From: DASRDU01 sp035652435
GTDB lineage: Bacteria > Acidobacteriota > Blastocatellia > RBC074
Assembly: GCA_035652435.1 (NCBI GenBank)
Contig: DASRDU010000159.1
Coordinates: 18,618-82,617, forward strand
Reading direction: 5' to 3'
Length of the DNA: 64,000 nucleotides
A model generated the notes under the pieces. It saw nothing but the letters and a program-made list of their open reading frames with translations, searched no databases and was not told the origin of the DNA. The position numbers were made by a program, and so were the translations under genes. Below are positions 1 through 7,457 of the stretch, one piece after another. Each line of letters begins with the position of its first letter. The stretch's first letter is position 1.

Positions 1-1417
1 TCAGCTCGGCTTCGGGCAGCACGATGTCGCCCCACGTCGCCTTCGGTTCGATGCGCTGCGCGAGGCCGTCGAGTTCCGGGCGCGTGACTGCCAGACACTC
101 ATCCCACAAGCGCTCGGCGAGCGTCGCCGCCCGGGTCACCTGCTCGCGTTGAGGATCTTCATCCGGCGCGGGTGGCATCCGTTCAAGCGCGGCGGCGGCG
201 AGCCGGCGGATTGTCGGCAGATTGAGATTGAACTGTGCCGCGAGAGTGGCGGGCGCGTCGCCGGCCTCTTCGCCGAGTGCCGCCGACCACGCCGCCTTCT
301 GTTCGGCGGGCGTGGGGGGCAGGATGTCGAGCGTGACCGTAGCGCGGCTGACCCCGCGGCGCGCTTCACGAACGTCGAGAAAAACCAGGCCGTTGCGGCG
401 CGTGAGAAAGCGGTTGATGGGCGGCGACGGCGCTTCGCCCGCGGTCTCGCGGTCGGCCTGTCCCGCGTCGAGATAGATCGCCAGCGGCCAGAGGGCCGTT
501 TCGCGGTCGGCCAGCCGCGCCAGGGTTTCCAGATCGGCGGCGCTCGCCGGCATCAGTTCCGCCGGCAGCCGGTACAACCTCAGGCCGAGCGACGAGGCGA
601 CGTGTTGCGCGATGATCTGCTTGCTCGCCGCGTCGGCCCCCGCCAGTTGAATGACGGGCAGCGGCTGTGTCGCGCCGGTCTGCCGCAGCCGCTCAATGAT
701 CGCGGCGGCCGCGCTCAGATGCGATGGCGGCAGCTCCGCGGCGGGCGGCACATCCAGCAGCTGTGGCATCAGCAGGAGCAGCGGCGCCAGACGGTCATCG
801 AGGTAATTCAGCCCCTTCAGAAAATTGACGATGCGCTCGTCGGCGCGCAGCGCGCTCGTGGTCAGCGGCTGCGCGCCCGGCTGATTGATTTCGATCAGCC
901 GCCAGTGGCGCAGCGGGCCTTCGGGCGAGAGCGCATTCCATTCCGGCTCGTCGAACAATGCCATGGCGAGAGCGAAGGTCGGGTGCGGGCGCTGCGGGTT
1001 GTCCTGGGCGCGGGCGCAGAGGGCGGCGGCGCGCGTGTCGAGTTCCATCGCCGCGCAGAGCAGCAGAATTTCGCGCTCGAAGCGCGACAGGCCGAAGCTG
1101 CGGGCGAGCAGCGTCATCGCGGGCGGAGGAGTGACGGCTTCCGCCTCCGCCATCTCCGCAGCCGCCTGCGCCACCTGCTCGTCGGTCACGGCGTCACTGG
1201 CGGCGGGCAGGAGCAGCGGGGCCGCCTGGGCTTCGGCCTCCTGTTTCCCCCAGAAGCGCCATTTGGACGGCGGCTCCTGCGCGGGCGCGGCAACAGGAGG
1301 CGCAGCGGCGGGCGGCGGCTGATACGCCAGACGCGTCAGGCGCAGCCGCAGCCAGTTGAGCGCCGCCGTCAGGTAGCGCTGATTATTCCCGGCCCAGTTG
1401 TTCGTCTCCTCAGTCAT
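1..1417 (-). CDS. eCIS AAA+ ATPase with N-terminal winged-helix region (partial, 3' end outside window)
   Basis: I translated this minus-strand frame by hand from an ATG at 1417; it stays open for 472 codons to the window edge. The protein starts MTEETNNWAGNNQRYL and has an early Pro/Ala-rich linker. A helical region follows (SRFEREILLLCAAMELD), then an ATPase-like core and, at the cut end, RIEPKATWGDIVLPEAEL. That ending matches the sequence just before the Walker A motif in AAA+ ATPases of contractile injection loci (Afp15/Pvc15 type). These ATPases act in particle assembly or cargo loading in the cytoplasm. Walker A and B motifs lie beyond the window, so the ATPase call rests on the N-terminal pattern and the neighbours. 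It is the last gene visible in the sheath-led operon. Long plus-strand frames over it are shadows. Confidence 0.8.
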   Translation of the reverse strand, partial: MTEETNNWAGNNQRYLTAALNWLRLRLTRLAYQPPPAAAPPVAAPAQEPPSKWRFWGKQEAEAQAAPLLLPAASDAVTDEQVAQAAAEMAEAEAVTPPPAMTLLARSFGLSRFEREILLLCAAMELDTRAAALCARAQDNPQRPHPTFALAMALFDEPEWNALSPEGPLRHWRLIEINQPGAQPLTTSALRADERIVNFLKGLNYLDDRLAPLLLLMPQLLDVPPAAELPPSHLSAAAAIIERLRQTGATQPLPVIQLAGADAASKQIIAQHVASSLGLRLYRLPAELMPASAADLETLARLADRETALWPLAIYLDAGQADRETAGEAPSPPINRFLTRRNGLVFLDVREARRGVSRATVTLDILPPTPAEQKAAWSAALGEEAGDAPATLAAQFNLNLPTIRRLAAAALERMPPAPDEDPQREQVTRAATLAERLWDECLAVTRPELDGLAQRIEPKATWGDIVLPEAEL

Positions 1418-1452
1418 TGGCCCTTGATGTCTGGCACGTCAGGATGTGGAAT

Positions 1453-1526
1453 GTGTCAGTAGCCCGACCGAGAGGGAGGGCTTGTATCCAAGTCCAAGCC
1501 CTCCCTCACGGTCGGGCTACTGACAC
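1453..1526. repeat. Palindromic repeat, family A, copy 1
   Basis: A long stem-loop lies between the ATPase and Pvc16-type genes. The left arm begins GTGTCAGTAGCCCGACCG and the right arm is its reverse complement, ending CGGTCGGGCTACTGACAC, apart from a one-base difference. The loop is about 15 bases. The same arms recur at 46255-46329. It is a REP- or MITE-like intergenic element. It sits inside the eCIS operon, so it could also process or attenuate the transcript (inference). Confidence 0.85.
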
Positions 1527-1533
1527 GGCTGGT

Positions 1534-2766
1534 TCAGTTGATCGTGATCTTCTTATTCTCGTCGAATTTGATCGGCGCGTTCTCCGGCTCGCCCGGCTGC
1601 CCTGGCGCGATGATCTCGCTGTCCACGCCGTCAACGCGCAGACGCGCGAGCAGCCCCACGCCGGTCGGCACGGGGAACTGGTCGCCGACCGGCGTCCTGA
1701 TGATGAACTGAAAACTGTTCGTCGCCGCGGCGTGCGGTTCGGCCAGTACCTCGAAATCGCCGAGCAGCAGCGAGACGCGCTGTTCAGGCAGCACCTGCAC
1801 GCCGCACGTCAGGTTGATCTTCGCTTCGCCGCTGGCGCGCGCGACGGTGAGCGGCAGCGGCGTGGTGATGGCCGGCGCGACGGCGAGCGGCAATTCGTTG
1901 CTCGCGATCTCGCCCTTCGGCGTCGTGAGCCTGACGGCGACTGTGTAAAAGCCCGCGGCCAGATTGTTCGGCAGCGTCGCGTCGAGCCGCGCGTCATTGA
2001 CTACAGCGGTCGTCGGCTGCGGCGGACTGGCGAAGCGCGCAGAAGAGAGGCGCGCCGCGCCGCCGCCGAGCCGGCTGCCCAGGAGCATGATCACGTCGCC
2101 CGGCTGCGCACCGAGCCGTCGCTCGGGCAATCGCAGAGAGAAGAGCGCCGGGAAGGGCGCGACGATGTCGGGCTGTGACACAACGCCCGTGTCATTCTCG
2201 CCGCGCTGCAGGACGGGCAGCGGCGTCTTCGGCGGGCGCGTGCTTTCGATCAGCACGACCGAGATCTGATAAGCCGCCGAGACGCGGTAGTGCGTCTGAA
2301 ACGTCGTCCACAGCTTCGACATCTCTTCAAAAGTGAGCGGCTGGAGAGTGATCCGCACGCGCTCGATCTGCTCGTGCAGGTCGCTGCCCGTCACCTGTCC
2401 GGTCGCGTCCTTGATCTCTTTAGCGCCGAGCAGCGGGTGGTCGTGCAGCACGCTCATTGCCTGCCCGAGCAACTGGTGCGCATTCGTATCGTCCTCGTCG
2501 TCGCTGTAAGCCGTGAGCAGGTAGTAGAGTACGAGCGGGAGCGGCGGATGGCCCGTCTCGCCGGGCCTCGCCTGGCGCGGCATGTCGCGATTGCGCCACG
2601 CGGCGTCGGGCAGCACCTGGTAGAGGAACAGGTTGAGTTGATTGCCCGTCAGGCTGCGCCGCGCGTTGTCGAGCGGTCGCGCGGTGACATCCTGAATGCC
2701 GACCCCGCGGACGAGCAGGTTGCGCAACGTGGCCGTGACGGCGGCGATGGCCAGCGGATTGCTCAT
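1534..2766 (-). CDS. Pvc16/DUF4255 family eCIS protein (tail terminator type)
   Basis: This 410-residue protein has an N-terminal DUF4255/Pvc16-like domain at about residues 5-190. It opens MSNPLAIAAVTATLRNLLVRG and contains NLFLYQVLPDAAWRNRDMP and PLPLVLYYLLTAY, a pattern typical of Afp16/Pvc16. In Afp and PVC particles this protein caps tube and sheath and sets their length. The C-terminal half (about 200-410) looks like two beta-sandwich units (GDVIMLLGSRL; GFYTVAVRLTT; GVQVLPEQRVSLLLGDFEV), possibly an IPT/TIG or Ig-like extension. Its start codon overlaps the stop of the upstream gene by 4 bases (ATGA), which implies translational coupling. Confidence 0.85.
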   Translation of the reverse strand: MSNPLAIAAVTATLRNLLVRGVGIQDVTARPLDNARRSLTGNQLNLFLYQVLPDAAWRNRDMPRQARPGETGHPPLPLVLYYLLTAYSDDEDDTNAHQLLGQAMSVLHDHPLLGAKEIKDATGQVTGSDLHEQIERVRITLQPLTFEEMSKLWTTFQTHYRVSAAYQISVVLIESTRPPKTPLPVLQRGENDTGVVSQPDIVAPFPALFSLRLPERRLGAQPGDVIMLLGSRLGGGAARLSSARFASPPQPTTAVVNDARLDATLPNNLAAGFYTVAVRLTTPKGEIASNELPLAVAPAITTPLPLTVARASGEAKINLTCGVQVLPEQRVSLLLGDFEVLAEPHAAATNSFQFIIRTPVGDQFPVPTGVGLLARLRVDGVDSEIIAPGQPGEPENAPIKFDENKKITIN

Positions 2767-3524
2767 CTCTCCCCTCCCGTGCCCCGCCCGCGCAGGTAAT
2801 CTTCCAGACTCAGTGAAGGCGGCGTCTGGCGTGCCCTGGACGGCGACGGCCGTGGCTGCACGGCGCGCACTTCTATCCGACCGATGGTCACCTGAATCGT
2901 CGGGGCGGGCGCGGCGGACTGCTTCTCTTCGCGAGCCGGGCGATCTTCAAAGAGCGGTGTGACACGCGGCTGCACAACGACTGATGGAGTCGCCGGGGTC
3001 ACAGGTGACTCCCGCTCCGGGAGTGGCAATTCAGTTGCGACGGCGCGCGTCTGAATCGGGGGCGGTTCGGGCTCTGTGTCACGGAAAGCTTCTTTGATCA
3101 CGGTCCGCTCGTGGCTGACGATGGTCACCGAAGGATGCGAATCCGGCCCGGAGTTCTGGCCCGCATCCGCTGCCGTCCGGAGGCTGGCAGGCAGCGTCGT
3201 CGGTGCCGATTCCGGCTGGCGAATCGCCGGCTGCCGCTCCGGCATCGTTGAAGGCGCATTCGCGGTTATGGCGACGCGCTCGAACGCCGCGTCGTCCGGC
3301 GTCGTCACGCTCGCTGGCAATCGTGTCGCGCCTGATCCGTCGTGGCGCGGGGTTGACGCGGGCCGCGCGGCGACCGGCGCCGACAGCTCGGCCTCGATCT
3401 CCGGCGGGGCGAACGGCAGCGCGTCTGAGCGCTCCGCAGGCTCGAAGCGCGAGCGCAGGCGGGGCTGCAACATCGGGGCCGGATCAAAACTCCGCGCGGC
3501 CAGATTGGTCAGGTAGTCACTCAC
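2763..3524 (-). CDS. Pro-rich eCIS-associated protein of unknown function
   Basis: The protein has 253 residues in three parts. The N-terminus is conserved-looking (MSDYLTNLAARS, then PRLRSRFEPAE). The long middle (about 40-215) is low-complexity and rich in Pro, Ala, Thr and Glu, and so probably disordered. The C-terminus is short and helical (PSLSLEDYLRGRG). From memory, proteins with this end-pattern occur between tube and terminator genes of other eCIS loci. No catalytic motif, signal peptide or membrane segment is visible. Position and composition suggest an assembly linker or adaptor rather than an enzyme (inference). The stop overlaps the start of the next gene. Confidence 0.65.
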   Translation of the reverse strand: MSDYLTNLAARSFDPAPMLQPRLRSRFEPAERSDALPFAPPEIEAELSAPVAARPASTPRHDGSGATRLPASVTTPDDAAFERVAITANAPSTMPERQPAIRQPESAPTTLPASLRTAADAGQNSGPDSHPSVTIVSHERTVIKEAFRDTEPEPPPIQTRAVATELPLPERESPVTPATPSVVVQPRVTPLFEDRPAREEKQSAAPAPTIQVTIGRIEVRAVQPRPSPSRARQTPPSLSLEDYLRGRGTGGER

Positions 3525-3547
3525 GAGTCCGTTACGCGGCAGGTCGC

Positions 3548-4300
3548 TTACGCCACCCTGCCGATCATCTCCAGATAAAGCTGCCGCCGCTCGGCGCCGA
3601 GCGCCAGGATGTCTGATTCGCGCCAGCCGTAGGCCGACGCCAGCAGATGCACTTCGCGCAGCGTGCGGCGCGCCCAGTCGTCAATCTCGCCCCAGAGGTA
3701 AGCGACGATGTCGAAGGCCGCCAGCCAGCGGTGGCCGCAACTCTCGCAGGTCAGGTCCAGTTGCACGTTCGCCTGCGGGTCGGCCTCTTCCATCCTCGCG
3801 GCGATGGCCTCAATGAGCGCGGGCGGCAGATCGTGCGCCGCATCAACCGGCTCCTCGCGGCCTGCGCGAGTCACGCGCAGCAGGCAGCGCGAGAGGAGCA
3901 TTTCGCCGGGCCGCCCGTCGCCCCCGACTGCGGCGAGTGCCGCGAGGTCTTCGCTGTTCGGCAGGCGGAATTGCGCCTCGCAGCCGCCGGCTTCGACCGC
4001 GAGCGTTTCCGGCTGTTCGCCGCGAGCCCCGGCGCGAATCTCTGCCGCTTCAAACGTCAGTTCCAGCGGCTGCCGGCACTGCGGGCAGGCGGCGAGGCCC
4101 GTCATCCGCGAGCCGAAGAGCCGTTCGCGCAGGGTGAGCAGCAGGCCGTCGCGCCGGCCAACGCTCAGCCTCGCCAGCGCCTCAGGTCCCGCGTCAGGCG
4201 TCGCCGCGGCGAGCAGCAGCAGCGCCCGCGCCGTGCCCGACTGCCCGCGCCCGCGCTCCCAGACCGCCAGCAGTTCTGCCGCCGTCATCGCGCCCGTCAT
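3548..4300 (-). CDS. Zinc-ribbon eCIS-associated protein
   Basis: This 250-residue protein carries two CxxC pairs: CPQCRQPLEL near residue 79 and CESCGHRW near 203. Together they could form a split zinc ribbon. The N-terminus (about 1-60) is helical and Ala/Leu-rich (GTARALLLLAAATPDAG). Genes of this type lie beside tube genes in eCIS loci and are often labelled hypothetical or phage baseplate protein. A role as assembly chaperone or baseplate factor is inference. The start ATG overlaps the stop of the tube gene (ATGA), so it is translationally coupled to the tube. Confidence 0.65.
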   Translation of the reverse strand: MTGAMTAAELLAVWERGRGQSGTARALLLLAAATPDAGPEALARLSVGRRDGLLLTLRERLFGSRMTGLAACPQCRQPLELTFEAAEIRAGARGEQPETLAVEAGGCEAQFRLPNSEDLAALAAVGGDGRPGEMLLSRCLLRVTRAGREEPVDAAHDLPPALIEAIAARMEEADPQANVQLDLTCESCGHRWLAAFDIVAYLWGEIDDWARRTLREVHLLASAYGWRESDILALGAERRQLYLEMIGRVA

Positions 4301-4821
4301 TGCGGTTCAGTGAAGGTCGGCTCGCTCGGTTCGGGCGTCTCCAGGTCGCGCTCCCAGCCTTCGTTTTCGAGCTTGATGTGCTGGATCAGCACGGCATTGG
4401 CGTTGGCATCGAGATCGGCCTGCGCCTGAAACTCCGAGACCCAGCAGCGGAAGACCTTATAGGCGATGGCCAGCTGGCCGGCCTCGTTGTAGACCTCGAT
4501 GATGATGTCCTTGCGAAAATCCTTGAGCGAGACCTCGGCACCCAGGCCCGCGCCGAAGTTCCAGACCTTATTGGCCCACTGCTCGAAGTCCTTGTCGTGC
4601 GTCACGCCGCGGTCGAGCGTGATGGCCTCGTACTCGGTGCGGCCCGGCGATTTGCGGGTACTCGACGGGTCGCCCCCCTCGCGGTGCTTGACGACTTCCG
4701 TAGTGCGCTTGAGCGCGCCGACCTTGCTCACGCCGGCCACGTAGCGGCCGTCCCATTTGACGCGGAACTTGAAATTCTTGTACGGATCGAAACGCTGTGC
4801 GTTGACGGTGAACTGAGCCAT
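4297..4821 (-). CDS. eCIS inner tube protein (T4 gp19-like)
   Basis: The protein has 174 residues from the ATG at 4821, which follows an AGGAG at a good distance; an in-frame upstream ATG at 4896 would run through a palindrome and lacks a site. The sequence has the phage tail tube/Afp1 pattern: DPYKNFKFRVKWDGRYVAGVSKV, then LDRGVTHDKDFEQW and KDIIIEVYNEAGQLAIAYKV. It forms the inner tube that the contracting sheath drives through a target membrane. Only one tube gene is visible, whereas Afp-type particles usually have two paralogues; the other may lie further left. Confidence 0.92.
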   Translation of the reverse strand: MAQFTVNAQRFDPYKNFKFRVKWDGRYVAGVSKVGALKRTTEVVKHREGGDPSSTRKSPGRTEYEAITLDRGVTHDKDFEQWANKVWNFGAGLGAEVSLKDFRKDIIIEVYNEAGQLAIAYKVFRCWVSEFQAQADLDANANAVLIQHIKLENEGWERDLETPEPSEPTFTEPQ

Positions 4822-4838
4822 ACGTTCTCCTCGGAAAA

Positions 4839-4920
4839 TGTCCGACAAGCTGCCAGCTTGTCGTCGCTTCCGGCAGTCGCCCATCGCGAGAACCACGACA
4901 AGCTGGCAGCTTGTCGGACA
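4839..4920. repeat. Palindromic repeat, family B, full copy
   Basis: Perfect 26-base inverted arms at 4839-4864 and 4895-4920 surround a 30-base loop. The core GACAAGCTGCCAGCTTGTC is itself nearly palindromic, so each arm can fold alone. It lies between sheath and tube genes, just upstream of the tube ribosome site. A half-copy is at 7271-7289. In this position it may stabilise or separate the sheath and tube messages (inference). Confidence 0.85.
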
Positions 4921-4986
4921 GCGCGCGCCGCGTTGTCATGGTTTCAGGGCGTCCGCGTGCGGCCTGAACGATTCCTGCCGGGCCTC

Positions 4987-6549
4987 TCAGACCTCGATCT
5001 GGCCGGCCATCTGTTGCAGTTTGATGATCACAAACTCGGCGGGCTTGAGCGGCGCGAACCCGACAATGATATTGACGATCCCGCGGTTGATGTCACTCTG
5101 CGTCGTCGTCTCCTTGTCGCATTTGACGAAGTAGGCGTCGCGCGGCGTGCGCCCCTGGAACGCCCCCTGACGGAACAGGTCGTGTAAGAACGCGCCGACG
5201 TTGAGTCGAATCTGCGCCCAGAGCGGCTCGTCGTTCGGCTCGAAGACGACCCACTTCAAGGCGCGGAAGAGCGTCTCTTCGATGTAGAGCGCGGTGCGCC
5301 GGACGGGGACGTATTTCCATTCCGACCCGCGCTCGTCGTTCCCCTGTAGCGTGCGCGCGCCCCAGATGACCGTGCCGTAGACCGGGAAGGCGCGAATGCA
5401 GTTGACCGCCATCGGGTTGAGGACGCCGTTTTCGTCGTTGGTCAGCGCGAACTTCGGCCCGACGACGCCCGTCAGACTGGCTTCGGTGCCGGCGGGCGCC
5501 TTCCAGACGCCGCGATTCGAATCAGTCCGCGCGTAAAGCCCGGCGACAAAACCGCAGGGCGGGAACTCGCCGGCGCGGTTCTCCTTGAGCGGGTCGGGCG
5601 CCACGACCCACGGGAAATAGAACGAGGCGTTGATCGCGTTGTCGCCCGTCAGGGCCGTTTTCGGGCCGCTCTTGAGAGTGTCGAAGGTGTCGTTCTGAGC
5701 GCAGTCGGCGATCAGAAAAGCCCGCCTCCGGCGGCAGAACTCTTCGAGACTTGAGAGCGTCGTATCCTTGCTCTCGCCCGGCACGCAGAGCAGGTTGAAG
5801 AGGTCAATGCGATCCAGCAGGAAGGCGCCTCCAGTGCCGCTGGTGGGAAGCAGGGCGCTTTCGAAGGCGGCGTCGTTGGGCGCGAGGACTTTGCCCTCGC
5901 CGCCGTTCTGCAGCTTCGCGGCGGCGGGAATCTCGCCGGCATTGGCGCCGCTGGTCGGGATCGCAGTGTCGGCGGGCGGGTCGGTCGCGTTGTTCTGGAC
6001 CGCGGCGGTGACGAACGAAGATTCGTCCCTCAGCACGTTCTCGACAAAGCGCGCGTCCTGCGGACTCATCGAAAGATTTTCGAAGACTTCCACGGGCACG
6101 CCTTTCTTATCCTGTTTGACGTTGGCGACGAGGAGCTTGAAGCGCGTGGCGTCATCGGCGCGCTTCTTTGTGACGACGGCGTAATCCTCGGCCCACTTGC
6201 CCGGATTCTTCGCCGTCACTTTCAACTTTGAATCGAGCGTCACTTCGGCCGCGGCGGCGTTATCGGCCGGCGTCTGCGAGCCCGTCGTGACGAGGCGGAC
6301 GACGTAAGCGCGCTGGCCGCCGTTGGCGAAGAAGTGGTAGACCGAGTAACTCATCAGGCTGCGCGAATCGAGCCCGCCGAACCTGCGCTCATACTCGGGC
6401 CAGCTCAGCACCAGCTCGGCGCGGTCGGTCGGCCCCTTCGCCGCCCAGCCGATGAAGGCCGTGATCGAAGTCGCCACGCCGGTGATGGTGCGGACGCCGC
6501 TCGGAATCTCCTCGATGTAGACACCCGGATAAGTCACTGAAACTGGCAT
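4987..6549 (-). CDS. eCIS contractile sheath protein
   Basis: This 520-residue protein has the phage tail sheath signature. The N-terminal strand (VSVTYPGVYIEEIPSGVRTI) inserts into neighbouring subunits in known sheaths, and GVATSITAFIGWAAKGP and SYSVYHFFANGGQRAYVVRL follow. The C-terminal domain (about 370-520) carries the conserved ALKWVVFEPNDEPLWAQIR stretch and ends in IIKLQQMAGQIEV. The central part (about 110-330) is the variable outer domain. A GGAGG site stands five bases before the ATG. As first gene of the visible operon it probably has the main promoter upstream, near 6550-6750. Confidence 0.95.
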   Translation of the reverse strand: MPVSVTYPGVYIEEIPSGVRTITGVATSITAFIGWAAKGPTDRAELVLSWPEYERRFGGLDSRSLMSYSVYHFFANGGQRAYVVRLVTTGSQTPADNAAAAEVTLDSKLKVTAKNPGKWAEDYAVVTKKRADDATRFKLLVANVKQDKKGVPVEVFENLSMSPQDARFVENVLRDESSFVTAAVQNNATDPPADTAIPTSGANAGEIPAAAKLQNGGEGKVLAPNDAAFESALLPTSGTGGAFLLDRIDLFNLLCVPGESKDTTLSSLEEFCRRRRAFLIADCAQNDTFDTLKSGPKTALTGDNAINASFYFPWVVAPDPLKENRAGEFPPCGFVAGLYARTDSNRGVWKAPAGTEASLTGVVGPKFALTNDENGVLNPMAVNCIRAFPVYGTVIWGARTLQGNDERGSEWKYVPVRRTALYIEETLFRALKWVVFEPNDEPLWAQIRLNVGAFLHDLFRQGAFQGRTPRDAYFVKCDKETTTQSDINRGIVNIIVGFAPLKPAEFVIIKLQQMAGQIEV

Positions 6550-6620
6550 TGTCGCCTCCTCTGCTTGGAATCGGTTGTTATTCCTGAATCAGGCCACGAG
6601 ATATGGGAACAGGGAGATTC

Positions 6621-6694
6621 ACCGCAGAGGACGCGGAGGTTCACAGAGGCTGTCTGAACATTGAGTTCCTCTGTGTTCCTCTGCGCCCTGCGGT
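6621..6694. repeat. Palindromic repeat, family C
   Basis: The left arm, 6621-6649, starts ACCGCAGAGGACGCGGAGG. The right arm, 6668-6694, ends CTCTGCGCCCTGCGGT. They pair imperfectly around an 18-base loop. It lies between the sheath gene and the small winged-helix gene. Elements of this look are dispersed in many environmental genomes (memory). It could act as a transcript end for the winged-helix gene, but it has no U-run. Confidence 0.75.
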
Positions 6695-6753
6695 GGTAAA
6701 GATCTGCCCCATGGCTGCGAGCTTCGATTCAGAACGCGCGCCGGCTGAAATTT

Positions 6754-7041
6754 TCACTCCGGCTTTCGCCCGAGCAGCGCGCGAATCTGTGCGGCCCTGC
6801 GCCGGTTGAGGCGGTAGTGGATGCGCCCGTCGCCGCCTGCCCGCTCAACGAGCAGCTTCTGTGCGACCAGATCGCCGAGCGCCTCGCGCACCCGCGCCTC
6901 CCAGTATTTGATCTGCTGCTCCAGCAGCCACCACTCCAGAATCCCTTCGAGCGAGTCCTGCGCGTCGGGATGCTCGACCAGGTAATCAAGTATCTCCCGG
7001 GCAAGTTCAGACGGCTGAGATGCGCTGCGGCTGTTCCTCAC
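6754..7041 (-). CDS. Small winged-helix-like protein upstream of the eCIS operon
   Basis: This is about 95 residues from a GTG at 7041, chosen because a strong GGAGGGGGG tract sits just before it; an upstream in-frame GTG at 7065 would put that tract inside the gene. The fold looks helical and compact (LAREILDYLVEHPDAQDSL; EGILEWWLLEQQIKYWEARV), followed by a basic segment (YRLNRRRAAQIRALLGRKPE). The alternation of helices and the wing-like GGDGRIHYRL point to a small winged helix. It is on the eCIS strand, about 200 bases upstream of the sheath. A regulator or accessory role is inference. Confidence 0.65.
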   Translation of the reverse strand: MRNSRSASQPSELAREILDYLVEHPDAQDSLEGILEWWLLEQQIKYWEARVREALGDLVAQKLLVERAGGDGRIHYRLNRRRAAQIRALLGRKPE

Positions 7042-7270
7042 ACGAGACCCCCCTCCCTCGCACACGCTGCTCGATCAGCAATCCCTGTTCCGGCGCGCAA
7101 ACGCTTTGCCGCCAGTAATGAACCGGAGGGCCGACAGGGCCGTTTTACCCGGCCCCGGGTTGTGATGGGAGATAAAGGCTGAAATGAGAGGCCGATGCGA
7201 CCAGGGCGAATTTGCCATAGCAGGCAGGGTGATTTTGCCCTGCCTGTTTCCCGACGATCCTGTCGGCTGA

Positions 7271-7289
7271 TGTCCGACAAGCTGCCAGC
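7271..7289. repeat. Half-copy of palindromic repeat family B
   Basis: The 19 bases TGTCCGACAAGCTGCCAGC match the left arm at 4839-4857 exactly and then diverge. It lacks the second arm, so it looks like a decayed or truncated copy. Confidence 0.7.
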
Positions 7290-7362
7290 CATCGGTATCT
7301 ACACAGGTTTTTGTCGCGTAGCGGCTGGCGGAATCAGCACACTCTTACCACTTGTGCCAATG

Positions 7363-7430
7363 GCGCAGGCGTCCTGCCTGCCTTACGCCGACAGGCAGTG
7401 ATCGAAGACATGCAGGCAGGACGCCTGCGC
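7363..7430. repeat. Palindromic repeat, family D
   Basis: Perfect 19-base inverted arms, GCGCAGGCGTCCTGCCTGC at 7363-7381 and its reverse complement at 7412-7430, surround a 30-base loop that repeats the motif CAGGCAG. It lies downstream of galactokinase on the minus strand and may double as its transcript end, though no U-run follows. Confidence 0.85.
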
Positions 7431-7457
7431 TCCCAGTGCGTGACCGATGCCCGCACT

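Larger units (their letters stand above)
7042..7457. other. Intergenic region with three hairpins or repeats, no gene seen
   Basis: The stretch between galactokinase and the winged-helix gene has no convincing coding frame. It holds a hairpin at 7221-7246 (CAGGCAGGG ... CCCTGCCTG, then TTT on the plus strand), the half-copy of repeat family B at 7271-7289, and the family D palindrome at 7363-7430. The eCIS regulatory promoter probably lies near 7050-7200, but no clear -35/-10 pair was recognised. Confidence 0.5.

Noticed and set aside
149..1462. Long plus-strand open frame of 437 codons
   Set aside because: It is Arg-rich shadow sequence opposite the eCIS ATPase, which has the sensible composition and operon position.
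1..7041. Prophage interpretation of the sheath and tube genes
   Set aside because: No head, portal, terminase, lysis or integrase genes are visible, and the Pvc16-type and ATPase genes are typical of eCIS; the left flank is not visible, so this is not absolute.
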